57,917 nucleotides of DNA from Equadaptatus sp045642025 (GCA_045642025.1 JAZUIB010000032.1:1-57917), one strand, 5' to 3'; counted from the stretch's first letter, positions 1 to 9,479 are shown. Program-made: numbers and translations. Notes: a model not told the origin generated them from the letters alone.

Positions 1-504
1 ATTATCAAAAGCGACCTGCAAAAAGTAATGGACAACTTCATAGACCCAGACAGCTATAAACATTTCCTGATACTTGACGGACAGAAAATAGAAGCGGGAG
101 AAGCCTACACGAAAATCTACAAATCGGCAAAGAAAAGCGTATGCGTTGTTGTCAACTACATCGGGCTGAAAACGCTTGAACTGCTACGTGCGGTCAAAAA
201 AGGCGTGCAGGTTACCATATTCAGCGACAATCTCGGAAAAGACAAACTGACACAAAGCACCTTCAGCGCCTTCTGCAAAGAATATCCGGACATAAAAATA
301 GAACTCAAAACGACAAACGGCAAATACCACGACAGATACGCAATCATTGACAAAGGAACGGACAAAGAAAAAATCTACCACTGCGGAACAAGCTCAAAAG
401 ACGCAGGAGGGCGGATAACCACCATAACAAAAATAGAGGACACCGCGCTCTACGGCGCAATTACTTCCGAACTTACGAACAACCCGATGCTGAAACTAAA
501 ATAA
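1..504 (+). CDS. ORF6N-type protein, C-terminal PLD-like part (5' end outside the window)
   Basis: The reading frame is open from base 1, so the gene starts before the window; the first internal ATG (28) is not a real start. The visible part closely matches the C-terminal half of the gene ending at 51391, differing at scattered residues. It carries an HxRx4D motif (KYHDRYAIID) followed by a CGTSSKDAG segment, which resembles the HKD motif of phospholipase-D-like domains with Lys replaced by Arg. In the second copy the N-terminus is an ORF6N DNA-binding domain, so the same is inferred here. It sits directly upstream of a type IIG RM gene, as the second copy sits upstream of a DpnII-type system. 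Substrate and nuclease activity are unknown. Confidence 0.75.
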   Translation: MIKSDLQKVMDNFIDPDSYKHFLILDGQKIEAGEAYTKIYKSAKKSVCVVVNYIGLKTLELLRAVKKGVQVTIFSDNLGKDKLTQSTFSAFCKEYPDIKIELKTTNGKYHDRYAIIDKGTDKEKIYHCGTSSKDAGGRITTITKIEDTALYGAITSELTNNPMLKLK

Positions 505-519
505 TCAAACAAAACCTAA

Positions 520-559
520 CGGGCTGAACGACAAATTCAGCCAATTCAGCCCGGTTTTT
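520..559 (+). terminator. Rho-independent terminator after the ORF6N/PLD gene
   Basis: A perfect 9-bp stem (CGGGCTGAA at 520-528 with TTCAGCCCG at 545-553) is followed by a T run. The equivalent place after the second ORF6N copy (51400-51425) has a similar left arm but a mismatched right arm, so the terminator has decayed there. Confidence 0.7.
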
Positions 560-649
560 GTACAGTCTGAAAATTTACGGGACAAAATCGGAGAATTGTG
601 CGAAAATATACAGCACAGAAGCGATAAACTCCGAAATGGGGGCGCAGAC

Positions 650-3600
650 ATGATTACCAAGCATAATCTTGAAAGTATGCTGAAAGCCATAGGTTACAGC
701 TGCATTGACAAGAAGAAAAAAATATATGAACACAAATTTCCGCAGTTTGGCAACTGTCATATAGTTGTTGACTTTAAACAAGGAAAAATATTCTACCCGC
801 AAGCAGACGGCGATAACTCCGGAATAATAATCAACAGAAAGACAATTTGCAATTTTTCTGCGCCTGAAAATTTTGTTGTGCTTGAATGTATTACGAAACT
901 GCTTGAAAAAGGCTACCGTCCAGAACATATTGAACTTGAAAAACCTTGGCTGCTCGGACATGATCCCAAAGGCGGTTATGCCGATATTATTGTGTATGAA
1001 GCTGACACAGAATTTAAGGCTGCCAATAAAAATGTACTGACAATAATTGAGTGCAAAACAGCGGGGCAGGAGTATAACAAAGCGTTAAAAGAAACAAAAA
1101 GCGACGGCAAACAGCTGTTTTCCTACTGGCAGCAGGAAAGAAGCACAAAGTGGCTTGTTATATACGCTTCAGATTTTCAGGAAGATGAAAACAAAGTTAC
1201 CCATACAATATCAAGCATCTGCTGTACGGACGATGAAAACATAAAAACTGCCGCGCAAAAAGATAGTTCTGTCCTGCTCTATGCCAACGCGCGAAACGAG
1301 ATTGAACTGTTTAACACGTGGGACGAAACATACGACAAACGTTTCTGCGGAGACGTAATTTTCGGGGCAGACACGGTGGCATACCAAATCGGCGTAAAAC
1401 CGCTCCGCAAAAAAGACCTCAAAGACTTTGGAAAAGACGATGGGATAGTCAACAAATTTGAAGAAATACTGCGCCACAACAACGTATCGGACAAAGAAAA
1501 CGCCTTTAACAGACTTGTCGCGCTTTTTATCTGCAAACTTGTTGACGAAATACAAAAAAGCGACAACGATGAACTGGAATTTCAATACAAAGTTGGAACA
1601 GACACCTACGAATCGCTTCAAGACCGTTTGCAGCGTCTGCACAGAGACGGAATGAAAGACTTTATGCGTGAGGAAATATTCTACGTTGCAGACGACTACG
1701 CGGAAAAAGTTGTGCAGCAGTACACGGGACAGAAACGCAAAAAACTTGTCGAAGACCTGAAAAAACATATTCGCATACTAAAATTCTTTACCAACAACGA
1801 TTTTGCCTTCAAAGACGTACACAACGAAGAACTCTTTTACCAAAACGGCAAGGTGCTTGTTGAGGTCGTTGAGCTTTTTCAGAACTACCGCATAATCGGC
1901 TCAAACAATGTGCAAATGATTGGCGATATGTTTGAACAGCTTCTCAATAAAGGCTTCAAACAGAACGAGGGGCAATTCTTCACGCCTACGCCCGTAACCC
2001 GCTTTATGTGGGAAGCCCTTCCGCTTGAAAAAATAATCAACACCGACAAAGGCGCAGTATATCCGAAAGTTATTGACTACGCCTGCGGAGCGGGACATTT
2101 CCTGACGGAAGGTGTAGAAGTCATAAACGACAGCGCAAAATCCAAAAACTGCGATTGGGTAAGAGACAGCATATTCGGCATAGAAAAAGACTACCGCCTC
2201 GCAAGAGTATCAAAAATCGCCCTGTTTATGCACGGAGCAGGAGAAGGCAATATTATATTTGGCGATGGACTTGAAAATTACAAAGAAAAGGGCATAACAC
2301 CCGAAAGCTTTGATATACTTGTTGCCAACCCGCCGTATTCCGTAAAGGGGTTCAAACCGCACCTGAAACTGAAAGAAAACAGCTTGGCAATACTGGATAA
2401 AATTACAAACGACGGTTCGGAAATAGAAACGCTGTTTGTCGAACGCGTTGCACAGCTTTTGAAGCCCAAGGGAATAGCAGCGGTCATACTTCCGAGCTCT
2501 GTTTTGAACAAAGAACAGGAAAGTTTTATCGCAGCCCGCGAAACAATACTCAAAAACTTCAAAATCCGCGCCATAGCTCAAATGGGAGACAAAACATTTG
2601 GAGCCACGGGGACAAATACAGTTATAATCTTCCTCGAAAAATACGATGAACCGCCGAAACGAATTGACCTTGTCGCGGATAGTGTACAGTCTATACTTGA
2701 AGGCGGCAGCCTTGACGCATGGGAAGACAAAGAAATATTTGCAAATTACCTTGAAAAAATAGGTGTTGAAAAAAACGAATACCTTAAATTCCTGAAACGC
2801 GAAGAAAATTACACGGCTTGGGCGGCAGACAAATACTTTACCCGTTACGTTGCCGCGTTCACACAATCATCGGAATACATAAACAAAACACAGCAGAAAA
2901 ACTTTGCCTCAAAATCAGAAGAAGAAAAAAATAAATGGTATAACGAGCATTTCTATAACTATGCCGCAAAAATTGAAGCGGACAAATTGACGTACTTCGC
3001 GCTTGCCTACAAACAAAACCTGCTGATAATTTCAGCGCCGTCTGACAAGAAAGAACAGGAAAAATTCCTCGGCTACACATGGAGCAACAGAAAAGGACAG
3101 GAAGGCATACATACAACAAAATTAGGCGGGGTATTGTATAATCCGCAGGACAGAAACGACAAAACAAAAATAGCAAAAGCCGTTCGCAACAGCTTTAATG
3201 AAAAATACGGCATTTCTGATGAACTGTCCGAATATTGTTACATGTTGCCATTGAAAGACATGCTGGATTTCAGCGGAGCGCAGTTCAATAAAGCAGTTAA
3301 AACTGTACGCTTGCGCGAAAAGAAACGCAAAGAAGGATACGCCTCAATAAAATTAGACGGTAAAGAATTTGAACTGTCCATTGGCGACAGGGTGCTTTCC
3401 ACGGAAATTTCCGATAACGGGAAATATCCTGTGTACAGCGCAAACGTATTTGAGGAATTTGGCAGAATAGACAAACTAAACCGCGAGGATTTTTCCAAGC
3501 CGTCGGTTATTTGGGGCATTGACGGAGACTGGATGGTCAATGTTATTCCATCCGGTGTCAAATTTTACCCGACAGACCATTGCGGGGTATTGCGTATCAA

Positions 3601-4438
3601 CAGTGAAAATATATTGCCGGAATATGTTGCGGAAGCATTACAGATTGCAGGAACACACGAAGGCTTTTCGCGGAGCAACAGGGCATCTATTCAGCGTATT
3701 TCAGCACTAACTCTTGAACTGCCAAATCTTGAAACACAAAAGAAAATAATTAGTGAAAATTCCGTTGTTAAGCGCAAAATCGCGGAAAACAAAAATGTTG
3801 TCAGCAAATGCGACGAGGAAATAAAAGCTAAATTTGTTGAAATGTTTGAGAATGAAGATTATGCTTTTGCACAGTTACGATATCTATGTACAATCGTGCG
3901 TGGGGTGACGTATCCCAAAGAAGCAGAAAGCTATGAAACAACACATAATGCTATCCTTACTGCTGATAACATTACTCTCAATGGTGATTTTGAAGTGAAG
4001 AAAACAATATATGTATCTGATGAACTTGAGCTTGATGCTTTGAAAAAGCTAAAGAAAAACGATATTTTTATTTGTCTATCAAGCGGGAGTATTAAGCATG
4101 TTGGCAAAAATGCTTTGATAAAGTATGATACAGAGTATTTCGCCGGTGGATTTATGGGAATTTTTAGGACAAAGACGACTGCCAACCCTGTTTATCTGCA
4201 TTACGCGTTGTCAACAAAAAAAGCAAGACAGTATTTTGAAAGTAATGTAACCGGTACTAATATCAAAAATCTTTCCAATGATATAGAGAATATGTCCATA
4301 CACAACCCGCCTATAGATTTGCAAAATCAGTTTGCGGAATTTGCAGAACAGAAAGAACAGGAGAAAGCGGAAGCGGAAGAACGTATCAAGCAGCTCGAAG
4401 CCGAAAGAGAAAAGCTGATTGAAAAATATTTTAAGTAA
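650..4438 (+). CDS. Single-chain type IIG restriction enzyme / N6-adenine methyltransferase
   Basis: About 1262 residues that appear to combine restriction, methylation and specificity in one chain. The N-terminus has a PD-(D/E)XK-like nuclease motif (GGYADIIVY near residue 110, then IIECKTAG near 134). A gamma-class adenine methyltransferase follows, with SAM motif DYACGAGHFL near residue 474 and catalytic NPPY near 557. The last ~400 residues resemble two HsdS-like target-recognition domains and end in a Lys/Glu-rich coiled coil. There is no helicase motif, which separates it from type I and type ISP enzymes. I chose ATG 650, behind a GGGGGCG stretch; a TTG at 596 behind GGAG is an alternative. 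The recognition sequence cannot be read from the sequence. Confidence 0.85.
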   Translation: MITKHNLESMLKAIGYSCIDKKKKIYEHKFPQFGNCHIVVDFKQGKIFYPQADGDNSGIIINRKTICNFSAPENFVVLECITKLLEKGYRPEHIELEKPWLLGHDPKGGYADIIVYEADTEFKAANKNVLTIIECKTAGQEYNKALKETKSDGKQLFSYWQQERSTKWLVIYASDFQEDENKVTHTISSICCTDDENIKTAAQKDSSVLLYANARNEIELFNTWDETYDKRFCGDVIFGADTVAYQIGVKPLRKKDLKDFGKDDGIVNKFEEILRHNNVSDKENAFNRLVALFICKLVDEIQKSDNDELEFQYKVGTDTYESLQDRLQRLHRDGMKDFMREEIFYVADDYAEKVVQQYTGQKRKKLVEDLKKHIRILKFFTNNDFAFKDVHNEELFYQNGKVLVEVVELFQNYRIIGSNNVQMIGDMFEQLLNKGFKQNEGQFFTPTPVTRFMWEALPLEKIINTDKGAVYPKVIDYACGAGHFLTEGVEVINDSAKSKNCDWVRDSIFGIEKDYRLARVSKIALFMHGAGEGNIIFGDGLENYKEKGITPESFDILVANPPYSVKGFKPHLKLKENSLAILDKITNDGSEIETLFVERVAQLLKPKGIAAVILPSSVLNKEQESFIAARETILKNFKIRAIAQMGDKTFGATGTNTVIIFLEKYDEPPKRIDLVADSVQSILEGGSLDAWEDKEIFANYLEKIGVEKNEYLKFLKREENYTAWAADKYFTRYVAAFTQSSEYINKTQQKNFASKSEEEKNKWYNEHFYNYAAKIEADKLTYFALAYKQNLLIISAPSDKKEQEKFLGYTWSNRKGQEGIHTTKLGGVLYNPQDRNDKTKIAKAVRNSFNEKYGISDELSEYCYMLPLKDMLDFSGAQFNKAVKTVRLREKKRKEGYASIKLDGKEFELSIGDRVLSTEISDNGKYPVYSANVFEEFGRIDKLNREDFSKPSVIWGIDGDWMVNVIPSGVKFYPTDHCGVLRINSENILPEYVAEALQIAGTHEGFSRSNRASIQRISALTLELPNLETQKKIISENSVVKRKIAENKNVVSKCDEEIKAKFVEMFENEDYAFAQLRYLCTIVRGVTYPKEAESYETTHNAILTADNITLNGDFEVKKTIYVSDELELDALKKLKKNDIFICLSSGSIKHVGKNALIKYDTEYFAGGFMGIFRTKTTANPVYLHYALSTKKARQYFESNVTGTNIKNLSNDIENMSIHNPPIDLQNQFAEFAEQKEQEKAEAEERIKQLEAEREKLIEKYFK

Positions 4439-4456
4439 CCCGCAATTTACGCTGGA

Positions 4457-4494
4457 GCGTATGAGAATAACAAAAGCGGGGAACTGATTGCAGT
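4457..4494 (+). repeat. Dispersed intergenic repeat, copy 1 (GTATGAGAATA family)
   Basis: It begins GCGTATGAGAATA and continues with CAAAAGCGGGGAACTG and a weak complementary tail. Related copies occur at 54311, 56983 and 57365, with a degenerate one at 5117, all in the same orientation and all in accessory intergenic DNA. It starts 18 bases after the type IIG stop codon. Confidence 0.55.
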
Positions 4495-4597
4495 GCTGTG
4501 TCGCGGCTTTATTAAAAGTGAAAATTGTTTGTAATGCGGAGTGTGGAACGGTGGACGAAAAGGCAGTAAAAAGCCGCAAATTTGCACGCAAAAATAA

Positions 4598-4628
4598 CCG
4601 GTTGGGGTATGCCCCGCCGGCATTTTTC
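4598..4628 (+). terminator. Probable rho-independent terminator downstream of the type IIG gene
   Basis: Nested stem: CCGG (4598-4601) and GGGG (4604-4607) pair with CCCC (4612-4615) and CCGG (4617-4620), followed by CATTTTTC. It lies about 160 bases after the stop codon. Confidence 0.5.
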
Positions 4629-4747
4629 AATTTTTAAGGCGTCGATATTTTATTGTTTTTGTTTCCCACCCTCTGCTTCAAGTTCGCCGCTTTCGGCAGA
4701 TTGTGTTCTGTTGCTTTGCTTTTCTTCTTCCGCTCACCACTGCATAG

Positions 4748-4775
4748 CTAAGTGCTAAGTGCTGTGTGCTAAGTG
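4748..4775. repeat. Short tandem repeat of a 7-base unit
   Basis: Four consecutive heptamers: CTAAGTG, CTAAGTG, CTGTGTG, CTAAGTG. No coding function is visible. Confidence 0.6.
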
Positions 4776-4789
4776 CTAAAAAGCTCAAA

Positions 4790-5250
4790 CCGCGGTCTGA
4801 AAAAAGTGTTTGTGTCTCAGTCAAGCTCACCCAATATACGAAGATGTTTCAGACTTGGGCAGCCTTTCTTCGCATAAAGCCCGGCGTCAACGAGACGTGT
4901 ATCGTCGCAAGGCCCATAAAGTTTTCCGGTTACTGGTAGTTGACCCCCCGTAGGTTGGCTGTGGTTCACCGTTTTGAATTTGCGCGATGTTCAGAAACAG
5001 AGGTCTCCATATATAACACTGCGACGAGAAGGCACAAAAAGCAACCGCTTTACAAAAATTTCTTAAAGAAATATTTTGCCAAAACCGTGCGAACCGTTGT
5101 AAACACTGTCAAAAACGGGCGTAAATAAAATACAAAAGCGGGAGGCTGAATTCCGTCTCACGATTGTTTCGTTTGTGATTTTTTTATTTTTTATTCGTGA
5201 TGTCGTGATGCCACTCGTGATGCCGCGGACGCTTAACTACAAAAAAAAAG
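4790..5250. other. Gene-free stretch before rpmE, possibly with an unidentified structured RNA
   Basis: No convincing gene lies between the type IIG gene and rpmE. From about 4830 to 5030 several short complementary segments occur, and two similar hairpin-like units (GGTTACTGGTAGTTGACC and GGTTGGCTGTGGTTCACC) lie close together. I could not match the stretch to tmRNA, RNase P, 6S or SRP RNA by eye. A degenerate dispersed repeat (5117-5160) and three TCGTGATG copies (5195-5222) precede the rpmE promoter. A 62-codon frame at 4940-5128 has no good ribosome-binding site and I do not call it. Confidence 0.3.
5117..5160 (+). repeat. Dispersed intergenic repeat, degenerate copy
   Basis: The segment GGGCGTAAATAAAATACAAAAG, broken here as GGGCGTAAAT plus AAAATACAAAAG, followed by GCGGGAGGCTGAATTCCGTC, resembles the 3' half of the copies at 4457 and 57365. 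The 5' core GTATGAGAATAC is not conserved. Confidence 0.35.
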
Positions 5251-5253
5251 TTG

Positions 5254-5282
5254 TTGCTTTTTTTTAGGAAGCGAGATATAAT
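5254..5282 (+). promoter_or_regulatory. Predicted sigma-70-type promoter of rpmE
   Basis: TTGCTT at 5254-5259 and TATAAT at 5277-5282 are separated by 17 bases, 44 bases upstream of the rpmE start codon. Confidence 0.6.
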
Positions 5283-5326
5283 CTCTTGCTGTATGTTGGA
5301 AACAATGTTTCGGAGGTGTAACAGAG

Positions 5327-5563
5327 ATGAAGAAGGACATCCATCCTAAATACGAAAAGTGCATCGTAACCTGCGCATGCGGTAATACGTTTGAAACTCG
5401 TTCAACGATTGGCGACATGAGAGTTTCAGTCTGCAGCGCCTGCCATCCGTTTTACACGGGCAAAAAAGGCAGAGTTATTGAAGCCGGACGTCTCGAAAAA
5501 TTCCGTCAGCGCTATGCAGGCATCAACTACGGACAGAGAACGACCGAAGAAGAAGCAAACTAG
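5327..5563 (+). CDS. rpmE: 50S ribosomal protein L31, zinc-binding type
   Basis: 78 residues, starting MKKDIHPKY, matching bacterial L31. The cysteine set needed for the zinc-binding (C+) form is present: CACG near residue 16 and CSAC near 35. The HPFYTGKKG motif is typical of the family. A GGAGGTG ribosome-binding site precedes ATG 5327. The gene has its own promoter and terminator and so forms a single transcription unit in front of thyX. L31 bridges the ribosomal subunits, and the zinc-binding form can also serve as a zinc reserve in other bacteria. Confidence 0.97.
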   Translation: MKKDIHPKYEKCIVTCACGNTFETRSTIGDMRVSVCSACHPFYTGKKGRVIEAGRLEKFRQRYAGINYGQRTTEEEAN

Positions 5564-5582
5564 TTTTTTATTCGCAAAAATC

Positions 5583-5612
5583 GGGAGAGCGTTTGCTCTC
5601 CCTGTTTTTTTT
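5583..5612 (+). terminator. Rho-independent terminator of rpmE
   Basis: Perfect 8-bp stem GGGAGAGC / GCTCTCCC (5583-5590 and 5595-5602) with a GTTT loop, followed by TG and nine or more T. Confidence 0.9.
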
Positions 5613-5672
5613 TCGCGTTTTTTGCTATACTATATGTAGGAATTGCAAAACAACGCAAAGGGAGTGTGTAGT

Positions 5673-6365
5673 ATGGCAATTTACGTAAAGCTGCTGGCTT
5701 ATACGCCTGATGCTGCAAAGGTTGTGGCTGCTGCTGCAAAGCTTTGCTATAGTGCTTCAACTGCAGCAGAGCTTTTTGATGATCTTGACACGGACAAAAT
5801 TACCGGTTTTCTCAACGGACTGCGTAAATCAGGACACGCATCTCCGTTTGAGCATGCAAATTTCACTTTTGCAATAGAAGGACTGAGTCGTGTTGCGACA
5901 CATCAGCTTGTGCGCCACCGTCTTGCAAGTTTTTCTCAGCAGAGTCAGCGCTATGTGAGTATGGACGGTCAATTCTGCATTGTACCTGAAAGTATTAAAG
6001 CAATACCGGAGGCTGTAAAGTTGTTTGAGGAGCAGATGAAAGCTGCGTCTGACTGTTATGCAAAACTTGTTGAACTCGGCGTTGAAAAGGAAGATGCCCG
6101 CTTTATTCTTCCGCACGGTATGGAAACTAGAATTGTTGTGACAATGAATGCGCGCGAACTGCATCATTTCTTCGCGCTCAGACTCTGTAAACGCGCACAG
6201 TGGGAAATTCGCGAACTTGCGCGGCAGATGTGCAAACTTGCGAAGGAAGCGGCTCCGCAGCTCTTTACACTTGCCGGTCCTTCTTGTGTTACACAGGGAC
6301 GCTGTGGTGAAGCGCGTCCTTGCGGAGACCCTTATCCGAGTATGGAGGCTATGTTGGAAGATTGA
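5673..6365 (+). CDS. thyX: Flavin-dependent thymidylate synthase ThyX
   Basis: 230 residues from ATG 5673, which has a GGGAG site about ten bases upstream; a start 30 bases earlier would lack one. It carries the ThyX signature near residue 80 as RHRLASFSQQSQRY (family form RHR-x7-S plus RY). ThyX methylates dUMP to dTMP using methylenetetrahydrofolate with FAD and NADPH, and replaces ThyA in many anaerobes. A TATACT box near 5624 may be its -10 element. The stop codon overlaps the proposed start of the next gene (TTGA), suggesting coupled translation. Confidence 0.95.
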   Translation: MAIYVKLLAYTPDAAKVVAAAAKLCYSASTAAELFDDLDTDKITGFLNGLRKSGHASPFEHANFTFAIEGLSRVATHQLVRHRLASFSQQSQRYVSMDGQFCIVPESIKAIPEAVKLFEEQMKAASDCYAKLVELGVEKEDARFILPHGMETRIVVTMNARELHHFFALRLCKRAQWEIRELARQMCKLAKEAAPQLFTLAGPSCVTQGRCGEARPCGDPYPSMEAMLED

Positions 6366-7336
6366 AACTGTTAAGAAATATTGTTCGTTCATTTAATTTT
6401 GCGGCTGAAGAAGCCGCCAGAAGAATACCTGTAGGCGGTCAAGCTGTTATTGAAGGTGTGCTTATGAAGGGGCCCGAGCATTGGGGACTTGCAGTACGGG
6501 AACCAAACGGTGCTATTTGGCTTAAATCGTGGCTTTCTTCAAAATGGCTGGAAAAACCTGTGTGGAAACTGCCTATAATTCGCGGTTGCGCGACTATGGC
6601 AGATATGATGCGTATTGGAATGAAAGCACTTTCAATATCTGCAGAGGTGAGTCTTGGTGAGGAAGACACTTTCTCACCGTGGGAACTTGTTACATCAATT
6701 CTGTTCGCTCTGGTTTTTGTTGTAGGCCTCTTTATCGCCCTGCCGATGTTTCTTTCAGAATTTGCAGCCTCGCATCTTCAGCTTTCGGCTGTCTGGAAGA
6801 ACTGCATTGAAGGTATTATCAGAGCGTTGGTTTTTGTCAGTTATGTCTGCATAATTTCACTTTGGCAGGATATGCGCCGTGTATTTGAGTACCATGGGGC
6901 GGAGCATAAAACGATAAACGCTTACGAGCATTATGCTGAGTTGACACCGGAAAGTGTCAGCAAATATTCAAGAATTCACAGACGCTGCGGCACGTCGTTT
7001 TTGCTGATAGTCGTTGTTGTGAGTATAATAGTTTTCTCGTTTATCAGGGTTAATACGGCATACGGAAGAGTGTTTTCCCGCGTGTTTCTGCTTCCGCTTG
7101 TAATCGGAATTTCTTACGAATTTATTCGTGCGGCGGCAAAGTCAGACGGCTGGGGAAAGGTGTGCATAGCGCCTGCTCTAACGCTGCAGTATGTTACAAC
7201 GCGTGTTCCGTCGCTTGAACAGCTTGAAGTAGCAATAGCAGCCCTTGACCTTGCGCTGCACCCTGAAAAAGATAACAGCGCGGAATGGGAAAACAAAAAG
7301 AAATTACAGGAAACTACAAAGGAAACGCAGGTGTAA
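6362..7336 (+). CDS. DUF1385 (YqhQ-like) membrane protein
   Basis: About 324 residues. The N-terminal segment VGGQAVIEGVLMKGP is the hallmark of the DUF1385/YqhQ family. Hydrophobic segments lie near residues 100-125, 140-165, 210-235 and 245-260. The central motif EYHGAEHKTINAYE is also conserved in the family and its histidines suggest metal binding. The start is taken as TTG 6362, overlapping the thyX stop. The gene precedes prfA and prmC, a neighbourhood widely conserved in Firmicutes and Synergistota. The molecular function is unknown. Confidence 0.85.
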   Translation: MKLLRNIVRSFNFAAEEAARRIPVGGQAVIEGVLMKGPEHWGLAVREPNGAIWLKSWLSSKWLEKPVWKLPIIRGCATMADMMRIGMKALSISAEVSLGEEDTFSPWELVTSILFALVFVVGLFIALPMFLSEFAASHLQLSAVWKNCIEGIIRALVFVSYVCIISLWQDMRRVFEYHGAEHKTINAYEHYAELTPESVSKYSRIHRRCGTSFLLIVVVVSIIVFSFIRVNTAYGRVFSRVFLLPLVIGISYEFIRAAAKSDGWGKVCIAPALTLQYVTTRVPSLEQLEVAIAALDLALHPEKDNSAEWENKKKLQETTKETQV

Positions 7337-7339
7337 GTC

Positions 7340-8413
7340 ATGGATCTTCGCGCAAAGCTTGAAGAAATAGAACGCAGTTACAAAGAGATTGAAACTAAAA
7401 TGGCAAATCCTGAGGTTATCTCAAATCAGGAGGAGCTTCAGCAGCTTGCCAAAAAACATTCTGAGCTTGAGCCTGTTATGGAGGCGTTTATCCGTTACGA
7501 AAAGGCAACGAAATCTCTTGAAGAGGCAAAAGAGATGCTTGCCGGTGATGATGACGAGATGAAAGAGCTTGCACGAGAGGAATGTGAAGCGCTTGAGCAG
7601 GAAATTCCTGAGCTTGAGCATGAAATTCAGATACTGCTTCTGCCGAAAGACATTAACGATGACAAGAGCGTTATCATAGAAATCCGCGGCGGAGCAGGCG
7701 GAGATGAAGCTGCGCTTTTTGCGGCAGACCTCTACCGCATGTATGTGCGCTATGCGGAACGTCAGGGCTGGGATGTTGAAATCATTTCGTCTAACGAAAC
7801 GGGAATCGGCGGTTACAAAGAAATCATTTTCCGTGTTGACGGTAAAGGCGCTTTTTGCAACCTTAAGTTCGAAAGCGGTGTTCATCGTGTTCAGAGAGTT
7901 CCGGAAACAGAAGCCAGCGGACGTATTCACACCTCAACCGCGACAGTTGCCGTTCTTCCTGAAGCTGCCGAAGTTGAAATCGAAATCCGCAGCGAAGACC
8001 TTAAAATCGACACCTACCGTGCAAGCGGCGCAGGCGGGCAGCATGTTAACATGACAGATTCCGCCGTACGTATCACACATATTCCGACAGGAATAGTCAC
8101 AACATGCCAGGATCAGCGTTCGCAGATTAAAAACCGTGCGAAAGCCATGCAGTATCTGCGTACAAAACTCTATGACATGGAACTGCAGAAGCAGAACAGT
8201 GAACGCGCGGCAGAGCGTCTCGGTCAGGTAGGTACAGGAGACCGCTCGGAGCGTATACGCACCTATAATTTCCCGCAGAACAGACTCTCCGACCACAGAA
8301 TTAACCTGACACTCTATAAACTTGACCAGATACTTGATGGCGACCTCTACGAACTCATCCGCTTCCTCACAGAAGCTGATCAGGCAGAGAAGCTCAAGAC
8401 GCTGGCTGTATAA
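7340..8413 (+). CDS. prfA: Peptide chain release factor 1
   Basis: 357 residues, the normal RF1 length. The GGQ motif that triggers peptidyl-tRNA hydrolysis is present near residue 230 (RASGAGGQHVN), along with the PxT-type codon-recognition region (PETEASGR). RF1 reads UAA and UAG stop codons. The gene begins 4 bases after yqhQ and its stop (TAA, 8411-8413) overlaps the prmC start by one base. PrmC methylates the GGQ glutamine of release factors, so the two neighbours work together. Confidence 0.97.
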   Translation: MDLRAKLEEIERSYKEIETKMANPEVISNQEELQQLAKKHSELEPVMEAFIRYEKATKSLEEAKEMLAGDDDEMKELAREECEALEQEIPELEHEIQILLLPKDINDDKSVIIEIRGGAGGDEAALFAADLYRMYVRYAERQGWDVEIISSNETGIGGYKEIIFRVDGKGAFCNLKFESGVHRVQRVPETEASGRIHTSTATVAVLPEAAEVEIEIRSEDLKIDTYRASGAGGQHVNMTDSAVRITHIPTGIVTTCQDQRSQIKNRAKAMQYLRTKLYDMELQKQNSERAAERLGQVGTGDRSERIRTYNFPQNRLSDHRINLTLYKLDQILDGDLYELIRFLTEADQAEKLKTLAV

Positions 8414-9255
8414 TGAAACTCGGGGAATACAGGAAAAAAACAATAGAAAAACTCACATGCGCAGGTATCGAAAGACCTGCGTATGTTGTAGATACACTGC
8501 TTTCAAAAATACTCGGCGCTGATCGCGCGCATATTGCGGCGCATGGTGAAACGGAAATTTCAGATGAAAAATTGTGTGAAACCGAAGCCTGTGTCGAAAA
8601 AAGACTGCAGCGTGTACCGTTGTCCTACATACTCGGCGAAGCAGAATTCTACGGCTATAAATTTAAAGTAGGGCAGGGCTGCCTTATTCCCCGACCCGAA
8701 ACTGAGCTGCTTACGGAAGAAATGCTGAAAATTGCGCCTCAAAACGGCATTTTTGCAGACTGGTGTACAGGAAGCGGCTGTATAGCAATTGCCATGCTTC
8801 TTGAACGTCCTGACCTAAAATGTGTAGCCGTTGACGCAAGCTCTGAGGCGCTTGCGTGGGCAGAAAAGAACAGAGAACTGCACGGACTGAACGACAGGCT
8901 TCAGTTAATACTAAATTCATGCCCTGCGGAACTTTCATACGAAAACAGCTTTGATTTTATAACTGCCAATCCGCCTTACATACCTGAAGACGAAATACAG
9001 GGACTTATGAAGGATGTTGCCGCATATGAGCCTGAAATGGCATTAAACGGCGGAAAAGACGGGGTAGAGGTATATCACCTATTTTTTGATACTCTGCCTG
9101 TGTTTTTAAAGAAAAACGGTTATTTCGGTGTTGAAACAGCCGGAAACAGACAGGCAGAACTGTTGAAACAAAAAGCCCCCTCCTGTCTTGAGCTTGCAAA
9201 AGAAATCTCTGATTACAACGGCATACTCCGCCACCTTATCTGGCAAAAACGATAA
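8413..9255 (+). CDS. prmC: Release factor glutamine N5-methyltransferase
   Basis: 280 residues. The N-terminal helical domain leads to a Rossmann methyltransferase domain with DWCTGSGCIAIAM near residue 115 and the NPPY substrate-binding motif near 186 (TANPPYIPEDE). It uses SAM to methylate the glutamine of the GGQ motif of RF1 and RF2. The ATG overlaps the prfA stop codon (TAATG), a standard coupled arrangement. Confidence 0.96.
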   Translation: MKLGEYRKKTIEKLTCAGIERPAYVVDTLLSKILGADRAHIAAHGETEISDEKLCETEACVEKRLQRVPLSYILGEAEFYGYKFKVGQGCLIPRPETELLTEEMLKIAPQNGIFADWCTGSGCIAIAMLLERPDLKCVAVDASSEALAWAEKNRELHGLNDRLQLILNSCPAELSYENSFDFITANPPYIPEDEIQGLMKDVAAYEPEMALNGGKDGVEVYHLFFDTLPVFLKKNGYFGVETAGNRQAELLKQKAPSCLELAKEISDYNGILRHLIWQKR

Positions 9256-9266
9256 TCTGAATTTCT

Positions 9267-9290
9267 CGCCGCAGCACGCGGCGGATTTTT
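9267..9290 (+). terminator. Rho-independent terminator of the thyX-prmC operon
   Basis: CGCCGC (9267-9272) pairs with GCGGCG (9278-9283) around loop AGCAC, then GATTTTT. It lies just after the prmC stop codon. Confidence 0.8.
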
Positions 9291-9479
9291 CTTCAGGCAT
9301 AAATACCCTTGTATTTTGCGGCTGAATATAGTATATAATTTATAAAATCTGAATGTGTTATTTGGCAGCAAGTTACAGAAATATTTTAATTTTGGGCAGT
9401 TTGTAAATTATAAAATCTTAATAATTTGTAAATAATGTTAATTATAGGTTGTTGCTTTTAACGAAGGGAGTGTGCGGCT

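Noticed and set aside
1211..1768. Long leftward open frames inside the type IIG gene and, similarly, inside other core genes
   Set aside because: They are antisense shadows with Phe/Cys/Val-rich translations and no initiation signals; the sense genes have clear motifs.
4748..4775. CRISPR array
   Set aside because: The repeat unit is only 7 bases, there are no spacers of constant length and no cas genes in the window.
4940..5128. 62-codon open frame
   Set aside because: Basic, arginine-rich translation without family pattern, no ribosome-binding site, and it runs through the repeat-containing intergenic stretch.
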